From an uncultured Burkholderiaceae bacterium (GTDB taxonomy: Bacteria > Pseudomonadota > Gammaproteobacteria > Burkholderiales > Burkholderiaceae): a stretch of DNA of 64,000 nucleotides. Each line of letters begins with the position of its first letter. The stretch's first letter is position 1. Positions 16,176 to 26,234 of the stretch are shown here, piece after piece. The stretch is taken from positions 35,068-99,067 of the forward strand of contig CALMPB010000156.1 of NCBI GenBank assembly GCA_937871985.1, read 5' to 3'. The position numbers and the translations under genes are program-made. Below the pieces are notes generated by a model. The model did not search any database. It saw only the letters and a program-made list of their open reading frames with translations, and was not told the DNA's origin.

Positions 16176-16960
16176 ACGCATTAGCCACCCCCGAAGCCAT
16201 ACGCACCCCCGTGCTTCGCCCCGCGCACTGTAGCGAAGAAGAATGGGCGCTGCGCTGCGACTTGGCCGAGTGTTACCACCTGATCGATTACTTCGGCTGG
16301 ACCGAAGGCATTTTCAACCACATTTCGGCGCGCCTGCCGGGGCCGACCCATCAATACCTGGTCAACCCCTTCGGCCTGCACTACACCGAAGTCACGCCCG
16401 CCAATCTGCTCAAGGTGGATCTGAAAGGCAACAAGGTGGAACCCACGCCCTATGAAGGCAACCCGGCGGGCTTCGCCCTGCACGGCGCGCTGCACGAAGC
16501 GCGCGACGACATCCGCTGCATCATCCACACCCACACGACGCCGATCTCGGCCGTGGCCATGAAGCAGGAAGGCTTCGACTACAACAATTTCTATGGCGCC
16601 CAGTTGTTCGGCCGGGTGGGCTACCACACCTTCGAAGGCATTACGCTGTACGACGACGAAAAGCCGCGCATGGTGGCCAGCCTTGGCGACAAGCATATTC
16701 TGGTGCTGCGCAACCACGGGATCGCCGTCGCCGAGGGCAGCATCGCCAAAACCATGTTCCTGCTCTGGACGGCGCAGCGGGCAGCCGAGGTGCAATGCGC
16801 CGCGGCGGCCGTGCCGGGCGCCAACACGCCGCTGCCCGATGCCGTCAAGCAAAAATGCACCGAGCAAACCACCATGCTGATCCGCGAAAGCTCGTTCGCC
16901 GACAGGTTTTTTGCGGGGCTGGTGCGCAAGATGCACGCGGAGCGCGGCCCGAGCTGGTAA
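16172..16960 (+). CDS. Class II aldolase/adducin-family protein
   Basis: 262 residues from the ATG at 16172, which overlaps the reductase stop (ATGA) and has GGAG upstream. The frame is open much further 5' but only by running across the reductase gene. Zinc-binding histidines are visible in CIIHTHTTPISA and in LVLRNHGIAV, and the GIFNHISARLPG block is typical of the fold. Members include fuculose-phosphate aldolase and decarboxylating relatives. Here it probably acts on the product of the PanE-like reductase. It is convergent with the LivF-like gene. Confidence 0.87.
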   Translation: MNALATPEAIRTPVLRPAHCSEEEWALRCDLAECYHLIDYFGWTEGIFNHISARLPGPTHQYLVNPFGLHYTEVTPANLLKVDLKGNKVEPTPYEGNPAGFALHGALHEARDDIRCIIHTHTTPISAVAMKQEGFDYNNFYGAQLFGRVGYHTFEGITLYDDEKPRMVASLGDKHILVLRNHGIAVAEGSIAKTMFLLWTAQRAAEVQCAAAAVPGANTPLPDAVKQKCTEQTTMLIRESSFADRFFAGLVRKMHAERGPSW

Positions 16961-17040
16961 GCGGCGAAGGCTGCGGACTGCATTGCGGCGCCCCGGACGC
17001 GGGCTTTGAGCAGGCCCGCCCCAAAGCAAGCCGCCCGCCG

Positions 17041-17763
17041 TCAGCTTTCGGCTTCCGCCTCCAGGCCCAGATAGGCCCGCCTCAAGTGGGGCTGGGCCAG
17101 CAGTTCGTCGGGAGTGCCGGTGGCCACGATGCGGCCCTCTTCGAGCACGGCGGCATTCTGCGCCACCTGCAGCGCCATGGTCACGTTCTGCTCCACCAGC
17201 AACACCGCCATGCCTTCGGCGTGGATGTCGCTGATTACCTTGAACATATCCAGCACGATGCTGGGCGCCAGGCCCAATGAAGGCTCGTCCAGCAGCAACA
17301 AGCGGGGCTGGGCCATCAGCGCGCGGCCGATGGCCACCATTTGCTGCTGGCCGCCCGACAGCGAGCCGGCGGGATTCTCGAGCTTGGGCACCAGGGCCGG
17401 AAACAAGGCGCAGACTTTTTCCAGCGACCGCGCTCTGGACGCCTTGGCTTTGGCCGTGTAGCTGCCCAGTTCCAGGTTCTCACGCACGCTCATGCCCGTG
17501 AACAGGCGGCGCCCTTCGGGCACCAGGGCAATGCCCCGGTCGCAAAAACGATGCGGGGCCAGCTTGGTGATGTCTTCGCCGTCCAACACCAGCTTGCCGG
17601 CGCTGACCCGGTTCAGGCCGGCAATGGCGTTGATGAGCGTGGTCTTGCCGGCGCTGTTGGGGCCCACCACGCACAGCAGCTCGCCCGCGCCGACGTTCAG
17701 CGATACGTCCCACAAGGCCGTGGCGGCGCCATAGGCGACACGAATAGTCTGGATTTCAAGCAT
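17041..17763 (-). CDS. ABC ATPase, LivF-like
   Basis: A 240-residue ATPase of the branched-chain amino acid (HAAT) importer class. It has Walker A GPNSAGKTT, signature LSGGQQQM and Walker B LLLDEPSLGLAP. The Walker A Ser-Ala in place of the usual Gly-Ala is a mild variation. Its start overlaps the end of the LivM-LivG fusion gene by 8 bp. It is the last gene of the livJ-H-MG-F operon. Confidence 0.93.
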   Translation of the reverse strand: MLEIQTIRVAYGAATALWDVSLNVGAGELLCVVGPNSAGKTTLINAIAGLNRVSAGKLVLDGEDITKLAPHRFCDRGIALVPEGRRLFTGMSVRENLELGSYTAKAKASRARSLEKVCALFPALVPKLENPAGSLSGGQQQMVAIGRALMAQPRLLLLDEPSLGLAPSIVLDMFKVISDIHAEGMAVLLVEQNVTMALQVAQNAAVLEEGRIVATGTPDELLAQPHLRRAYLGLEAEAES

Positions 17764-19615
17764 AGGCGCGGGCTCCGTCGGGCTCGTGGGGTTGCGGCGG
17801 CGATTCGGCGGGCTTGCCCAGGTACGTCGCCACCACGTCGGGGCGGGCCATGACCTCGGCGGGCAGGCCCTGGGCCAGCACCTCGCCCTGGTTGAACACC
17901 ACGATGCGGTCGCACAAGGCCATGACGGCCCGCATGACGTGCTCGACGAACAGAATGGTGGTGCCCTGCGCGCGGATGCGCTGGATAAGCGCGACGGCTT
18001 CGTCGATTTCGGAAGGCGTCAGCCCCGACAGCACCTCGTCCAGCATCAGCAATTGAGGATGGGCCGCCAGGGCCCGGGCAAACTCGAGAAACTTGCGTTG
18101 ATGCAGATTGAGGTCTTCGGGCACGGCAAAGGCGCGGTCGGCAAGCCCGGTAAACTCCAGCCAATGCCAGGCCTCGAACTCGGCCCGGCGGCGCTCAAGC
18201 TGATGGGCGCCGAACATGGCGGGCAAGGCCACGTTTTCCAGCACGGTAAGGTGGGCGAACGGGCGCGGTATTTGATAGGTGCGGGCAATGCCGCAACCCG
18301 CGATGCGGTGCGCGCCGATGCCCGATATTTTCTTGCCGTCGAAGGTCATACTGCCCGACGTAAGCGGGAAATGGCCGCTGACGACGTTGATGAACGTGGA
18401 TTTGCCTGAACCATTGGGCCCAAGCAGGCCCAGGATTTCGCCGCGCCGCACGTCCAGATCGACCCCGCGCAAGGCCTGCACGCCCTGAAACGACTTGCTG
18501 ACGCCGCGGGCCGACAGCAGGATGTCGCCCGAGGCGGCCGGAACGCCGCCTTCCGCCTGCGAACCAGCCTTGCCGGACGGGCCTTGCGCCTGTCCTGCGG
18601 ATAGAGAAGGCGAAGCGCCCGCGGCCGGCGAGGCCTGGCCGAATCGCGCTGCGTCAGCCGCCGCGGGCCCGGCGGCCGGCTTGCGGGCGAAGCGCTTCAA
18701 CAAGCCGCCCAGTATGCCTTCGGGCATGAACAAGATGACGACGATCAGGATGACGCCCATGGCCACCTTGCCCAGCACGGCGCTGTCGCCCGAGGTAAAG
18801 CTGTACAGCAGGATGGTGATGGCGGTTGCGCCCACGGCGGGGCCGGCCCAGTGGCGGGTGCCGCCCAGCACGCTCATCAAAATGACGGTCAAGGGCAGCA
18901 GTACGGTAAAGATGTCGCCGGTGGTGACATACGAGACGAACAGCGCGTGAATGCCGCCCACGCCGCCCGCCAGGGCGCACGACAAGGCAAACGCCGCCAC
19001 CTTGTAGGCAAAGGTGGGCACGCCCATGACCTCGGCCACGTCTTCGTCGTCGTGGATGGCGAACAGCCCCGTGCCGAAGCGCGCATGGTAAATGAGCAAG
19101 GCAATGATCACGGTCAGAAACGCCGCGCCCAGCGCCAGGTAATAGAACGTGGCCGAGGGGGACGGCCCGATGCTGGGCACGGGCACGGCGCTAAGGTAGA
19201 CGCCGGGGCCGCCGTCGATGGACGTGTTCAGCACGATGGTCGCCACCACGAACGTGGCGGCCAGCGTCAATAATGCGAACAGTTCGCCACGCACCGCCTT
19301 GACGCGGAACGAGATGACGCCCAGCACCACGCCGAACAGCGCCGCCATGGCCGCCGCAACCGGCAGCGTCCATAGAAAGGGAATGTCGAACTGGCTGGTG
19401 AGCACCGCCGTCGTATAGATGCCGATGCCGAAGAAAGCGCCATGGCCGAACGAAAAATAGCCCGAATAGCCCGACAGCAAATTCCATGACGTGGCCAGCG
19501 CTATCCAGTGGAACACCAGGTACAGCAGCGACTGGTAAAAAGCGGGAAGGCCAAGATAGGGAATGACGCCAAGCCCCAGCGTCAGGACGACGACCAACAA
19601 CAAGGATTTCTTCAT
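17756..19615 (-). CDS. Fused permease-ATPase of a branched-chain-type ABC importer (LivM-LivG fusion)
   Basis: A 619-residue protein. Residues 1-309 are a LivM-like permease with about eight to ten membrane helices (GYSGYFSFGHGAFFGIGIYT is diagnostic). Residues 310-363 are an Ala/Gly/Ser/Pro-rich linker. The rest is a LivG ATPase with Walker A GPNGSGKS at 399-406 and Walker B LLMLDEVLSGL. The ATPase C-terminus has the LivG-specific tail (ATYLGKP). The start overlaps the LivH-like stop as ATGA. The longer open frame to 20221 overlaps livH and is not used. Substrate may be an amide or aromatic acid rather than leucine, as HAAT systems are used widely in catabolism. Confidence 0.92.
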   Translation of the reverse strand: MKKSLLLVVVLTLGLGVIPYLGLPAFYQSLLYLVFHWIALATSWNLLSGYSGYFSFGHGAFFGIGIYTTAVLTSQFDIPFLWTLPVAAAMAALFGVVLGVISFRVKAVRGELFALLTLAATFVVATIVLNTSIDGGPGVYLSAVPVPSIGPSPSATFYYLALGAAFLTVIIALLIYHARFGTGLFAIHDDEDVAEVMGVPTFAYKVAAFALSCALAGGVGGIHALFVSYVTTGDIFTVLLPLTVILMSVLGGTRHWAGPAVGATAITILLYSFTSGDSAVLGKVAMGVILIVVILFMPEGILGGLLKRFARKPAAGPAAADAARFGQASPAAGASPSLSAGQAQGPSGKAGSQAEGGVPAASGDILLSARGVSKSFQGVQALRGVDLDVRRGEILGLLGPNGSGKSTFINVVSGHFPLTSGSMTFDGKKISGIGAHRIAGCGIARTYQIPRPFAHLTVLENVALPAMFGAHQLERRRAEFEAWHWLEFTGLADRAFAVPEDLNLHQRKFLEFARALAAHPQLLMLDEVLSGLTPSEIDEAVALIQRIRAQGTTILFVEHVMRAVMALCDRIVVFNQGEVLAQGLPAEVMARPDVVATYLGKPAESPPQPHEPDGARAYA

Positions 19616-20475
19616 GCCTGGATTCTCTCGGGTCGGGCAAGCAATACGATGATGAGCAGCGAGAAGGAAACCAGCGGCGCCCAGGAGGGCGAGGCGACCG
19701 CCATGGTAATGGCTTCGCTGATGCCGATGACGAAGCCCGCCACGATGGGCCCCATGGGCCGCCCAAGACCGCCCAGCATGACGCAGGCAAACACCACCCC
19801 TATCCAGCTGTAGATCTGGGAGGGCGCCAGCGTATAGCTCAAGGCTATGCAGACGCCGGCAATGCCCGCCAGCGAAGCGTTGATCCCCGAAAGCAGCAGG
19901 CCCAGGGCCTGCTGGTTGATGCCGAAGGCCGCGGCAATGGGGGCGTCTTCGGCGGCGGCGCGGATTGCCTTGCCGATATCCGAACGGCGCAGCACCTGCC
20001 AGGCGATCAGTGAAATGCCCAGCCCCAGGCCCAGGGTGATGAGTTCGGGCACAGGCAGGTAGACCGTGGCGATCTGCAGCTTGTGTTCGGCATACGTGGA
20101 TTCGAGGCGCCGGTAATCGGCGGTCCAGATCCATTGCAGCATGGCCTCGATGATGATGGTCAGGCCGAACGTAACCAGCAGGGAATTGAAAGGGGTGACC
20201 TTGAAGCGCGCCAGCACCCAATGCACGGCCAGGCCCACGACGAAGAACGCGGGAATGATCATGAGCAGCGTCAACAGGGGGTCGACGCCCCCGGAGGTTG
20301 AAAACTGATAGGTGAGATACGCGCCCAGGAAGGCCAGGGCGAAGTGCGCCAGGTTGATTTGGCGCAGCATGCCCCAGGACAAACTCAAGCCAAGCCCCAA
20401 CAACCCGTACAACGCCCCCGTGAATATGCCTGCCAGAATGGACTGCGCCAGCAGTGTAGAGCTTGGAAGATTCAT
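19612..20475 (-). CDS. ABC permease, LivH-like
   Basis: A 287-residue integral membrane protein with eight or so hydrophobic helices. The start SILAGIFTGALYGLLGLGLSLSWG and the LRRSDIGKAIRAAAEDAPIAAAFGI coupling loop are typical of LivH. It pairs with the permease half of the fusion protein. Its stop overlaps the fusion start (ATGA), and it lies 12 bp downstream of the binding-protein gene. Confidence 0.92.
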   Translation of the reverse strand: MNLPSSTLLAQSILAGIFTGALYGLLGLGLSLSWGMLRQINLAHFALAFLGAYLTYQFSTSGGVDPLLTLLMIIPAFFVVGLAVHWVLARFKVTPFNSLLVTFGLTIIIEAMLQWIWTADYRRLESTYAEHKLQIATVYLPVPELITLGLGLGISLIAWQVLRRSDIGKAIRAAAEDAPIAAAFGINQQALGLLLSGINASLAGIAGVCIALSYTLAPSQIYSWIGVVFACVMLGGLGRPMGPIVAGFVIGISEAITMAVASPSWAPLVSFSLLIIVLLARPERIQA

Positions 20476-20487
20476 TGAGTCACACGC

Positions 20488-21696
20488 TTAGGAAACCCGT
20501 ATCTTTGCACCCGGCGCGGCCCAGTCGGTGGGCCATACGACCAGCCATTTGCCATCCTGCACCTGCTTGACGCGGCTGAGATCGTCGCCGAAATTGCCGG
20601 GCCCGTTGAAACGCAGCTTGCCCTGGATGGTGTCGACCTTGTTGGCCCTTAGCCAGTCGGACAGCTTTTTATCGTCCAGCGACTTGTTGGCGGTGACGGC
20701 CGCTTCAATGATTTGCCATGCCGAGAACGACACCGCCGCCTGGGTATCGACCGCCGTATCGGGCAGATTGGCTTTTGCCGCGCGCTCGGCGAAGGTCTTG
20801 ACGAACTTGGCGGCGACGGGATTGTCGGTGAAAGGCGGATGGGACTCGAAAATGGTGACCGACAGAGCGTTGTTGGCTTCGGGGACTTTAAGCATGGGCC
20901 CTGGCGCCGGGTATTGATAAAACTGATTGCGCGGCACGTAATCGATTTTTTTCATGGCGTCGATGAGCTGGTTGCCCTCGAGTCCCAGGGCGCCTACCCA
21001 CAGCAGGTCGGGGTTGGCCTCTTTGATGCGTCCGGCGATGGGGCCGAAATCGCGATTGCCGAAATCCCACTCCAGGAAAAGGACTTCCTTGATGCCGCGT
21101 TTTTTGAAGACATCGCGCGCGCCCACCGAAACGAAATGCACGGACGGGAACTTGCTGGTGACGATGGCTACGGTCTTGGGCAATTGCGACGACGACGCCA
21201 GCGCGTCGATGACCAGGTTCGGGTTGGAGATTTCGGGGGTGGTGCCTAAAGACCACGCGGGAAACTGCCGATCGTACTTGGCCAGCTTGGGAATGCCGAA
21301 CGTATGATGCACCAGCATTTTTTCATAGCGCTGCGCCACGCCCATGGCCGAAAGAATATTGCCGGTGGCATAAGGGCCGATAAGCAGATCGACCTTGTCG
21401 GAGGTAATGAGCTGCTCGTACAAAGTGCGGGCAACGTCGGGCCTGGATTGGTCGTCTTTCAGAACCCATTCGACCGGCCGCCCCAGCAAGCCGCCACGCT
21501 GGTTGAGGTCGTCAAGATAGATCTCGCCCGTAAGCTTGTGAACCAGCGCCGTGGCCGCCAGAGGGCCGGTGAGGGCCAGCGTGCCGCCTATGCGGATGGG
21601 TTCGCCTTTTGGTTGAGCAAACGCGGTGCGCTGCGCCAGCGCCCCCGCTCCCGCCGCGCCCATCGCGGCCAGAAATACCCGTCGATCGATTGTCAT
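20488..21696 (-). CDS. Periplasmic binding protein of the LivJ type, Tat-exported
   Basis: A 402-residue type I periplasmic binding protein. It opens with a twin-arginine signal (DRRVFLAAMGAAGAGALAQ) and an AFAQ cleavage region. IRIGGTLALTGPLAATA then starts the mature lobe, and YLDDLNQRGGLLGRPVEWVLKDDQS is the typical second block. It is first gene of the operon livJ-H-MG-F. The ligand is unknown. Confidence 0.9.
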   Translation of the reverse strand: MTIDRRVFLAAMGAAGAGALAQRTAFAQPKGEPIRIGGTLALTGPLAATALVHKLTGEIYLDDLNQRGGLLGRPVEWVLKDDQSRPDVARTLYEQLITSDKVDLLIGPYATGNILSAMGVAQRYEKMLVHHTFGIPKLAKYDRQFPAWSLGTTPEISNPNLVIDALASSSQLPKTVAIVTSKFPSVHFVSVGARDVFKKRGIKEVLFLEWDFGNRDFGPIAGRIKEANPDLLWVGALGLEGNQLIDAMKKIDYVPRNQFYQYPAPGPMLKVPEANNALSVTIFESHPPFTDNPVAAKFVKTFAERAAKANLPDTAVDTQAAVSFSAWQIIEAAVTANKSLDDKKLSDWLRANKVDTIQGKLRFNGPGNFGDDLSRVKQVQDGKWLVVWPTDWAAPGAKIRVS

Positions 21697-22187
21697 GAAA
21701 TGTCCTTGGCTTTTTTTAGAGTCTGAATCGAAGAATCAGGCGACAAAACCCACACCGCATATCATCGCCAAAACAAAACCAGGACGCGCGAAGCGCCCAG
21801 GCAAAACCCGCAACTGCTTTATAGTGATAGCTGTACCCGGAATCGAACAGTGAACGCCAACCAGAAAGTGCCCTAGTCCCCCTTTCAAGGCTCTGGTACG
21901 GCCAATGACGCAATGCACGCAACGGCCAGACGAGAGCTGAAAATATTATTTATTCTGCAGCCCGAACGGCCCGGATGAACAACCGCCGCATGCTGAAATT
22001 GCAGGCGGCCCGCAACGTGCCGTGTGCTGAATGTACTTGGTTTCGACTGATTATATATATTCGATCAAAAAATAGAATCAGGGTTTCTACGCGGGGCGAT
22101 CAGCCTTCGAAACACCTGGCATACACTATCGAATCCTGATCGGAAAATCCACCTAAACGCAACCAAACCAGGCCTTTCCAGCACGTC
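21697..22187. other. Intergenic region, divergent promoters expected
   Basis: About 490 bp without a credible gene. Short minus-strand frames near 21716-21922 have no ribosome site or recognisable product. The stretch around 22040-22075 is AT-rich (TTATATATATTCGATC) and likely holds a promoter for the plus-strand gene; the T-run just after 21700 lies in the binding-protein leader. Confidence 0.55.
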
Positions 22188-22766
22188 ATGAGCACCGCCG
22201 ACGCTTTCTTTATTCTTGGCCACGCCGGTACCGGCAAATCATTCATAACCAGCCGTTTTATCGAACGGCAGAAGCAGCAAGGGCGAGCCTGGTGCCTGCT
22301 GGACAAGGACGTGGTCAGCGAAAACTGGTCGGGGCCGCTGCTGCAGGCCCTGGGCCAAGACCCCGCCGACCGGGACAGCCCGTTTTTCAAAGAAAACGTG
22401 CGGGATCTGCAATACGCGAGCACGCTGCGCATCGCCATGGATCAACTGGCGCTCGGGCTGGACACCGTGCTGCCCGGCCCATGGAGCCGCGAGCTGGCCT
22501 CCGGCGCCCTGTTCTCGGCGCGCGCCCTGGGCCTGCCCGAGGGAACCCGGCTGCGCCATGTCTGGCTCGACCTGCCGCTGGGCATTCGCAAAGAGCGCAT
22601 CATCAAGCGGGCCGACCCCCGCGACCAATGGAAGCTGGACAACTGGGACGCCTACGCCGCCGCCCTGAAACGCCCCGCCGCGGTAGTCAGCGGCCAGGTG
22701 CCCGTTCTGGACTCCAGCCTTCCCATTGCCGAGCAGCTCGCCATACTGGACGCGCTGATCGTTTAA
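22188..22766 (+). CDS. P-loop ATP-binding protein, kinase-like
   Basis: A 192-residue protein with a clear Walker A (GHAGTGKS, residues 11-18) close to the N-terminus. It has a hydrophobic strand ahead of WCLLDKDVVSENW and a lid-like arginine-rich piece (LPLGIRKERIIKRADPRDQWKLDNW). The layout resembles small nucleoside/sugar kinases or zeta-toxin-like kinases (AAA_33). No substrate can be assigned. It sits 41 bp before frmR on the same strand but ahead of the FrmR operator, so it is probably transcribed independently. Confidence 0.78.
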   Translation: MSTADAFFILGHAGTGKSFITSRFIERQKQQGRAWCLLDKDVVSENWSGPLLQALGQDPADRDSPFFKENVRDLQYASTLRIAMDQLALGLDTVLPGPWSRELASGALFSARALGLPEGTRLRHVWLDLPLGIRKERIIKRADPRDQWKLDNWDAYAAALKRPAAVVSGQVPVLDSSLPIAEQLAILDALIV

Positions 22767-22771
22767 CTCTT

Positions 22772-22788
22772 ATACTGTACCCCAGTAT
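22772..22788. promoter_or_regulatory. Predicted FrmR operator
   Basis: ATACTG-TACCC-CAGTAT is a perfect 6-bp inverted repeat around a C-rich centre, 19 bp upstream of the frmR start. FrmR/CsoR-type repressors bind a short G/C tract flanked by AT-rich inverted arms, so this fits autoregulation of frmR-frmA-gfa by formaldehyde. Confidence 0.7.
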
Positions 22789-22807
22789 ATTATTGGGATC
22801 GATTGCC

Positions 22808-23083
22808 ATGCCGCATTCACCGCAGGAAAAAAAACGCGTCCTGGCACGTGTGCGCCGCATCAGCGGCCAGTGCGGCGCGCTGGAGCGCGCGCTGGAAGCC
22901 GGCGCCGACTGCGCGCCGGTGCTGCAGCAAATCGCCGCCATCCGCGGCGCGGTCAACGGCCTCATGTCGGAAGTCATGGAAGCGCACATCCGCGAAGAAT
23001 TCGGCCCCGCCACCATCTCCGATACCCAACGCGCCGAACGCGTCAGCGAACTGGCCGGCCTTGTGCGCTCGTACCTGAAGTAA
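22808..23083 (+). CDS. frmR: Formaldehyde-sensing repressor FrmR
   Basis: A 91-residue all-helical DUF156/CsoR-family repressor. The N-terminus MPHSPQEKKRVLARVRRI matches FrmR, including Pro2. Cys35 and His60 are both present, the pair that defines the formaldehyde-sensing rather than copper- or nickel-sensing members. Formaldehyde is thought to crosslink Pro2 and Cys35 between subunits and release DNA. The position ahead of frmA and gfa and the upstream palindrome agree. Plus-strand frames extending further 5' cross the kinase-like gene and are not used. Confidence 0.93.
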   Translation: MPHSPQEKKRVLARVRRISGQCGALERALEAGADCAPVLQQIAAIRGAVNGLMSEVMEAHIREEFGPATISDTQRAERVSELAGLVRSYLK

Positions 23084-24280
<1,197 letters not shown>

Positions 24281-24362
24281 TCAATTAAAAGCTTCCACAA
24301 GGAAGGACGGCGGCGCGGAGATCCGCGCCGCCGTCTCAACAGCCAATCAATCGGAGACTATC

Positions 24363-24938
24363 ATGAGTGCAGTGTCGATTCATCCCTCGGTGGACAACGG
24401 CATCAAGCCGGCCGCCGCCAACTTCGCCGGCGGCACGCTGCAGTGCCATTGCGCGACGAACAAGGTCGAAGTGAAAGTGGCGGCGCAAACCGCCCACAAC
24501 CACGCATGCGGCTGCAGCAAATGCTGGAAGCCCAAGGGCGCCATTTTCTCGGTCGTTGCCGTGGTGTCGCGCGACAAGGTCAGCGTCGCCGCCAATGCCG
24601 ACAAGCTCAAGATCGTCGACGAAAGCGCCACGATCCAGCGCCATGCCTGCAAGGACTGCGGCGTGCACCTGTTCGGCCGCATCGAGAACAAAGACCATCC
24701 CTTCTACGGGCTGGACTTCGTCCACACCGAGCTGTCGCCTCAGGAAGGCTGGTCGGCGCCCACCTTCGCCGCCTTCGTGTCCTCCATCATTGAAAGCGGC
24801 ACGCCGCCTTCGCAAATGGACGGCATTCGCGCCCGCCTGCGCGAAATCTCGCTGGAGCCCTACGACTGCCTCTCGCCTCCGTTGATGGATGCCATCTCCA
24901 CCCACGTGGCCAAGGCCAAAGGCACGCTGCACGCCTGA
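24363..24938 (+). CDS. gfa: Glutathione-dependent formaldehyde-activating enzyme (S-(hydroxymethyl)glutathione synthase)
   Basis: A 191-residue Gfa. The zinc-binding pattern of the family is present: CHC near residue 28-30, CGCSKCW around 50-56, and CKDCGVHLF around 98-106. Gfa is reported to accelerate condensation of formaldehyde with glutathione, feeding FrmA. It ends the frmR-frmA-gfa unit and is followed by a strong terminator. Formaldehyde may come from O-demethylation, which would link it to the VanA-like oxygenase, but that is inference. Confidence 0.94.
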   Translation: MSAVSIHPSVDNGIKPAAANFAGGTLQCHCATNKVEVKVAAQTAHNHACGCSKCWKPKGAIFSVVAVVSRDKVSVAANADKLKIVDESATIQRHACKDCGVHLFGRIENKDHPFYGLDFVHTELSPQEGWSAPTFAAFVSSIIESGTPPSQMDGIRARLREISLEPYDCLSPPLMDAISTHVAKAKGTLHA

Positions 24939-25006
24939 TCGCGCGGCAACCTGCTCAAGCATCCGGGCTGCGCCCGGCCGCCCTCCGGCCTTACCGCAAC
25001 TATCAA

Positions 25007-25045
25007 AAAGCTCCGCCCAATTGCCACTGGGCGGAGCTTTTTTTT
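25007..25045. terminator. Strong bidirectional intrinsic terminator
   Basis: A 13-bp perfect stem (25007-25019 with 25028-25040, core GCTCCGCCCA) closes an 8-nt loop. A-rich and T-rich flanks give a run of eight T on the plus strand. It separates the convergent gfa and binding-protein genes and can stop both. Confidence 0.92.
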
Positions 25046-25058
25046 ACTCGGCATCGAT

Positions 25059-26234
25059 TCACTGCTTGCCGGGATCCTTCACATCATCGAAGTGGGTCAG
25101 CTCGACGACCGAGTTCTTGCCGTCCTTGCGCTGGATGGAGCCAATATAGATCCGCTGCACGATGTCGCGGGTTTCGGGATCGATGCTGATCGGACCGCGC
25201 GGGCTTTCCAGCTTCAATCCTTTCAGCGCGGCCATTACCTTGTCGCCGTTCATGTCGCCATGCAGTGTATTGGCCACGGCGTAGATGGCCGCCATGCCGT
25301 CGTAGCCCGCCACCGAGTAAGGCGCGGGGAGCTCCTTGTCTTGCGAGACTTGTGCGTACGCCTTCAGGAATTTCTCGTTCTCGGGGGAATTCCGCCCTTC
25401 CATGTACTGAGTCGATATATAGATATTGGTGGCCGAGTCGCCCAGGGCCTGCAGCACTTCGTTGGGCAGTTCGCTGACCAGCAGAACCTTGACGCCGGCC
25501 TTGCCCAGGCCGCGTTCCTTGAACGCCTTCATGAAGCCGGTGATCTGGTCGCCGCCAGGCACGAACACGAATACCGCATCGGGCTTGGCATCCTGGATAC
25601 GATGCACGAATGGCGCAAGGTCGGGGCTGTTGAGCGGAACCTGCACGCTGCCGACGATCTTCCCGCCATTTTCCTTGAAGGTTTTTTCGAAGCCGGCCTT
25701 GGCATCCAGACCGGGTGCGTAGTCCGACACAATGGTGAACACGTTCTTGAAACCATGCTTGGCCGCCCAGATACCCATGGGCGCGGCAATCTGCTGCAAC
25801 GTGAACGACACCCGCGCCACGTACGGCGAGCGGGTGGTAATGCTGGACGCCGCCGCGTTCATGATGATCAAAGGCGTTTTGGCCCGGGTCGCCAAAGGAG
25901 CCGCCGCCAGCGCCTCGGGCGTAAAGCCGAAGCCGGCCAGCACATCCACCTTGTCGCGCGTAAGCAGCTCTTGGGCAAGGCGCTTGGATATCTCCGGAAC
26001 CGGGCCGGTCGTATCGCGCACGATGATCTCGACCTTCTTGCCGGCCACCGTATCGCCATGCACCTTGATATAGGCATTCATGCCGTTCAGGATACGCCTG
26101 CCGTAATCGGCCATGGCGCCGGTGAACGGCGCGATCATGCCGATCTTGATCGTATCCTGGGCATGGACGGGCGAGCCCGCCATACCCATTGCCATACAGG
26201 CGGCTGTCATTCCTAGGGTTTTGCGAAAATTCAT
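25059..26234 (-). CDS. LivJ-type periplasmic binding protein, probably for terephthalate or a related aromatic acid
   Basis: A 391-residue type I binding protein with a Sec signal (TLGMTAACMAMGMAGSPVHAQ). The start at 26234 has GGAGA upstream; a longer frame to 26438 lies over the promoter. Typical blocks are IKIGMIAPFTGAMADYG and VDVLAGFGFTPEALAAAP. No permease or ATPase genes are adjacent, so it must use a transporter encoded elsewhere, perhaps the Liv system at 17041-20475. Its promoter/operator is almost identical to that of tphA2, which implies the same IclR control and a role in sensing or importing that pathway's substrate. Known TphC proteins are of the TctC family, so this would be a non-homologous replacement. 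Confidence 0.87.
   Translation of the reverse strand: MNFRKTLGMTAACMAMGMAGSPVHAQDTIKIGMIAPFTGAMADYGRRILNGMNAYIKVHGDTVAGKKVEIIVRDTTGPVPEISKRLAQELLTRDKVDVLAGFGFTPEALAAAPLATRAKTPLIIMNAAASSITTRSPYVARVSFTLQQIAAPMGIWAAKHGFKNVFTIVSDYAPGLDAKAGFEKTFKENGGKIVGSVQVPLNSPDLAPFVHRIQDAKPDAVFVFVPGGDQITGFMKAFKERGLGKAGVKVLLVSELPNEVLQALGDSATNIYISTQYMEGRNSPENEKFLKAYAQVSQDKELPAPYSVAGYDGMAAIYAVANTLHGDMNGDKVMAALKGLKLESPRGPISIDPETRDIVQRIYIGSIQRKDGKNSVVELTHFDDVKDPGKQ

Noticed and set aside
21716..21922. Small minus-strand frames upstream of the LivJ-like gene
   Set aside because: Two overlapping frames, no ribosome site, no hydrophobic or motif pattern; the area is more likely promoter and leader.
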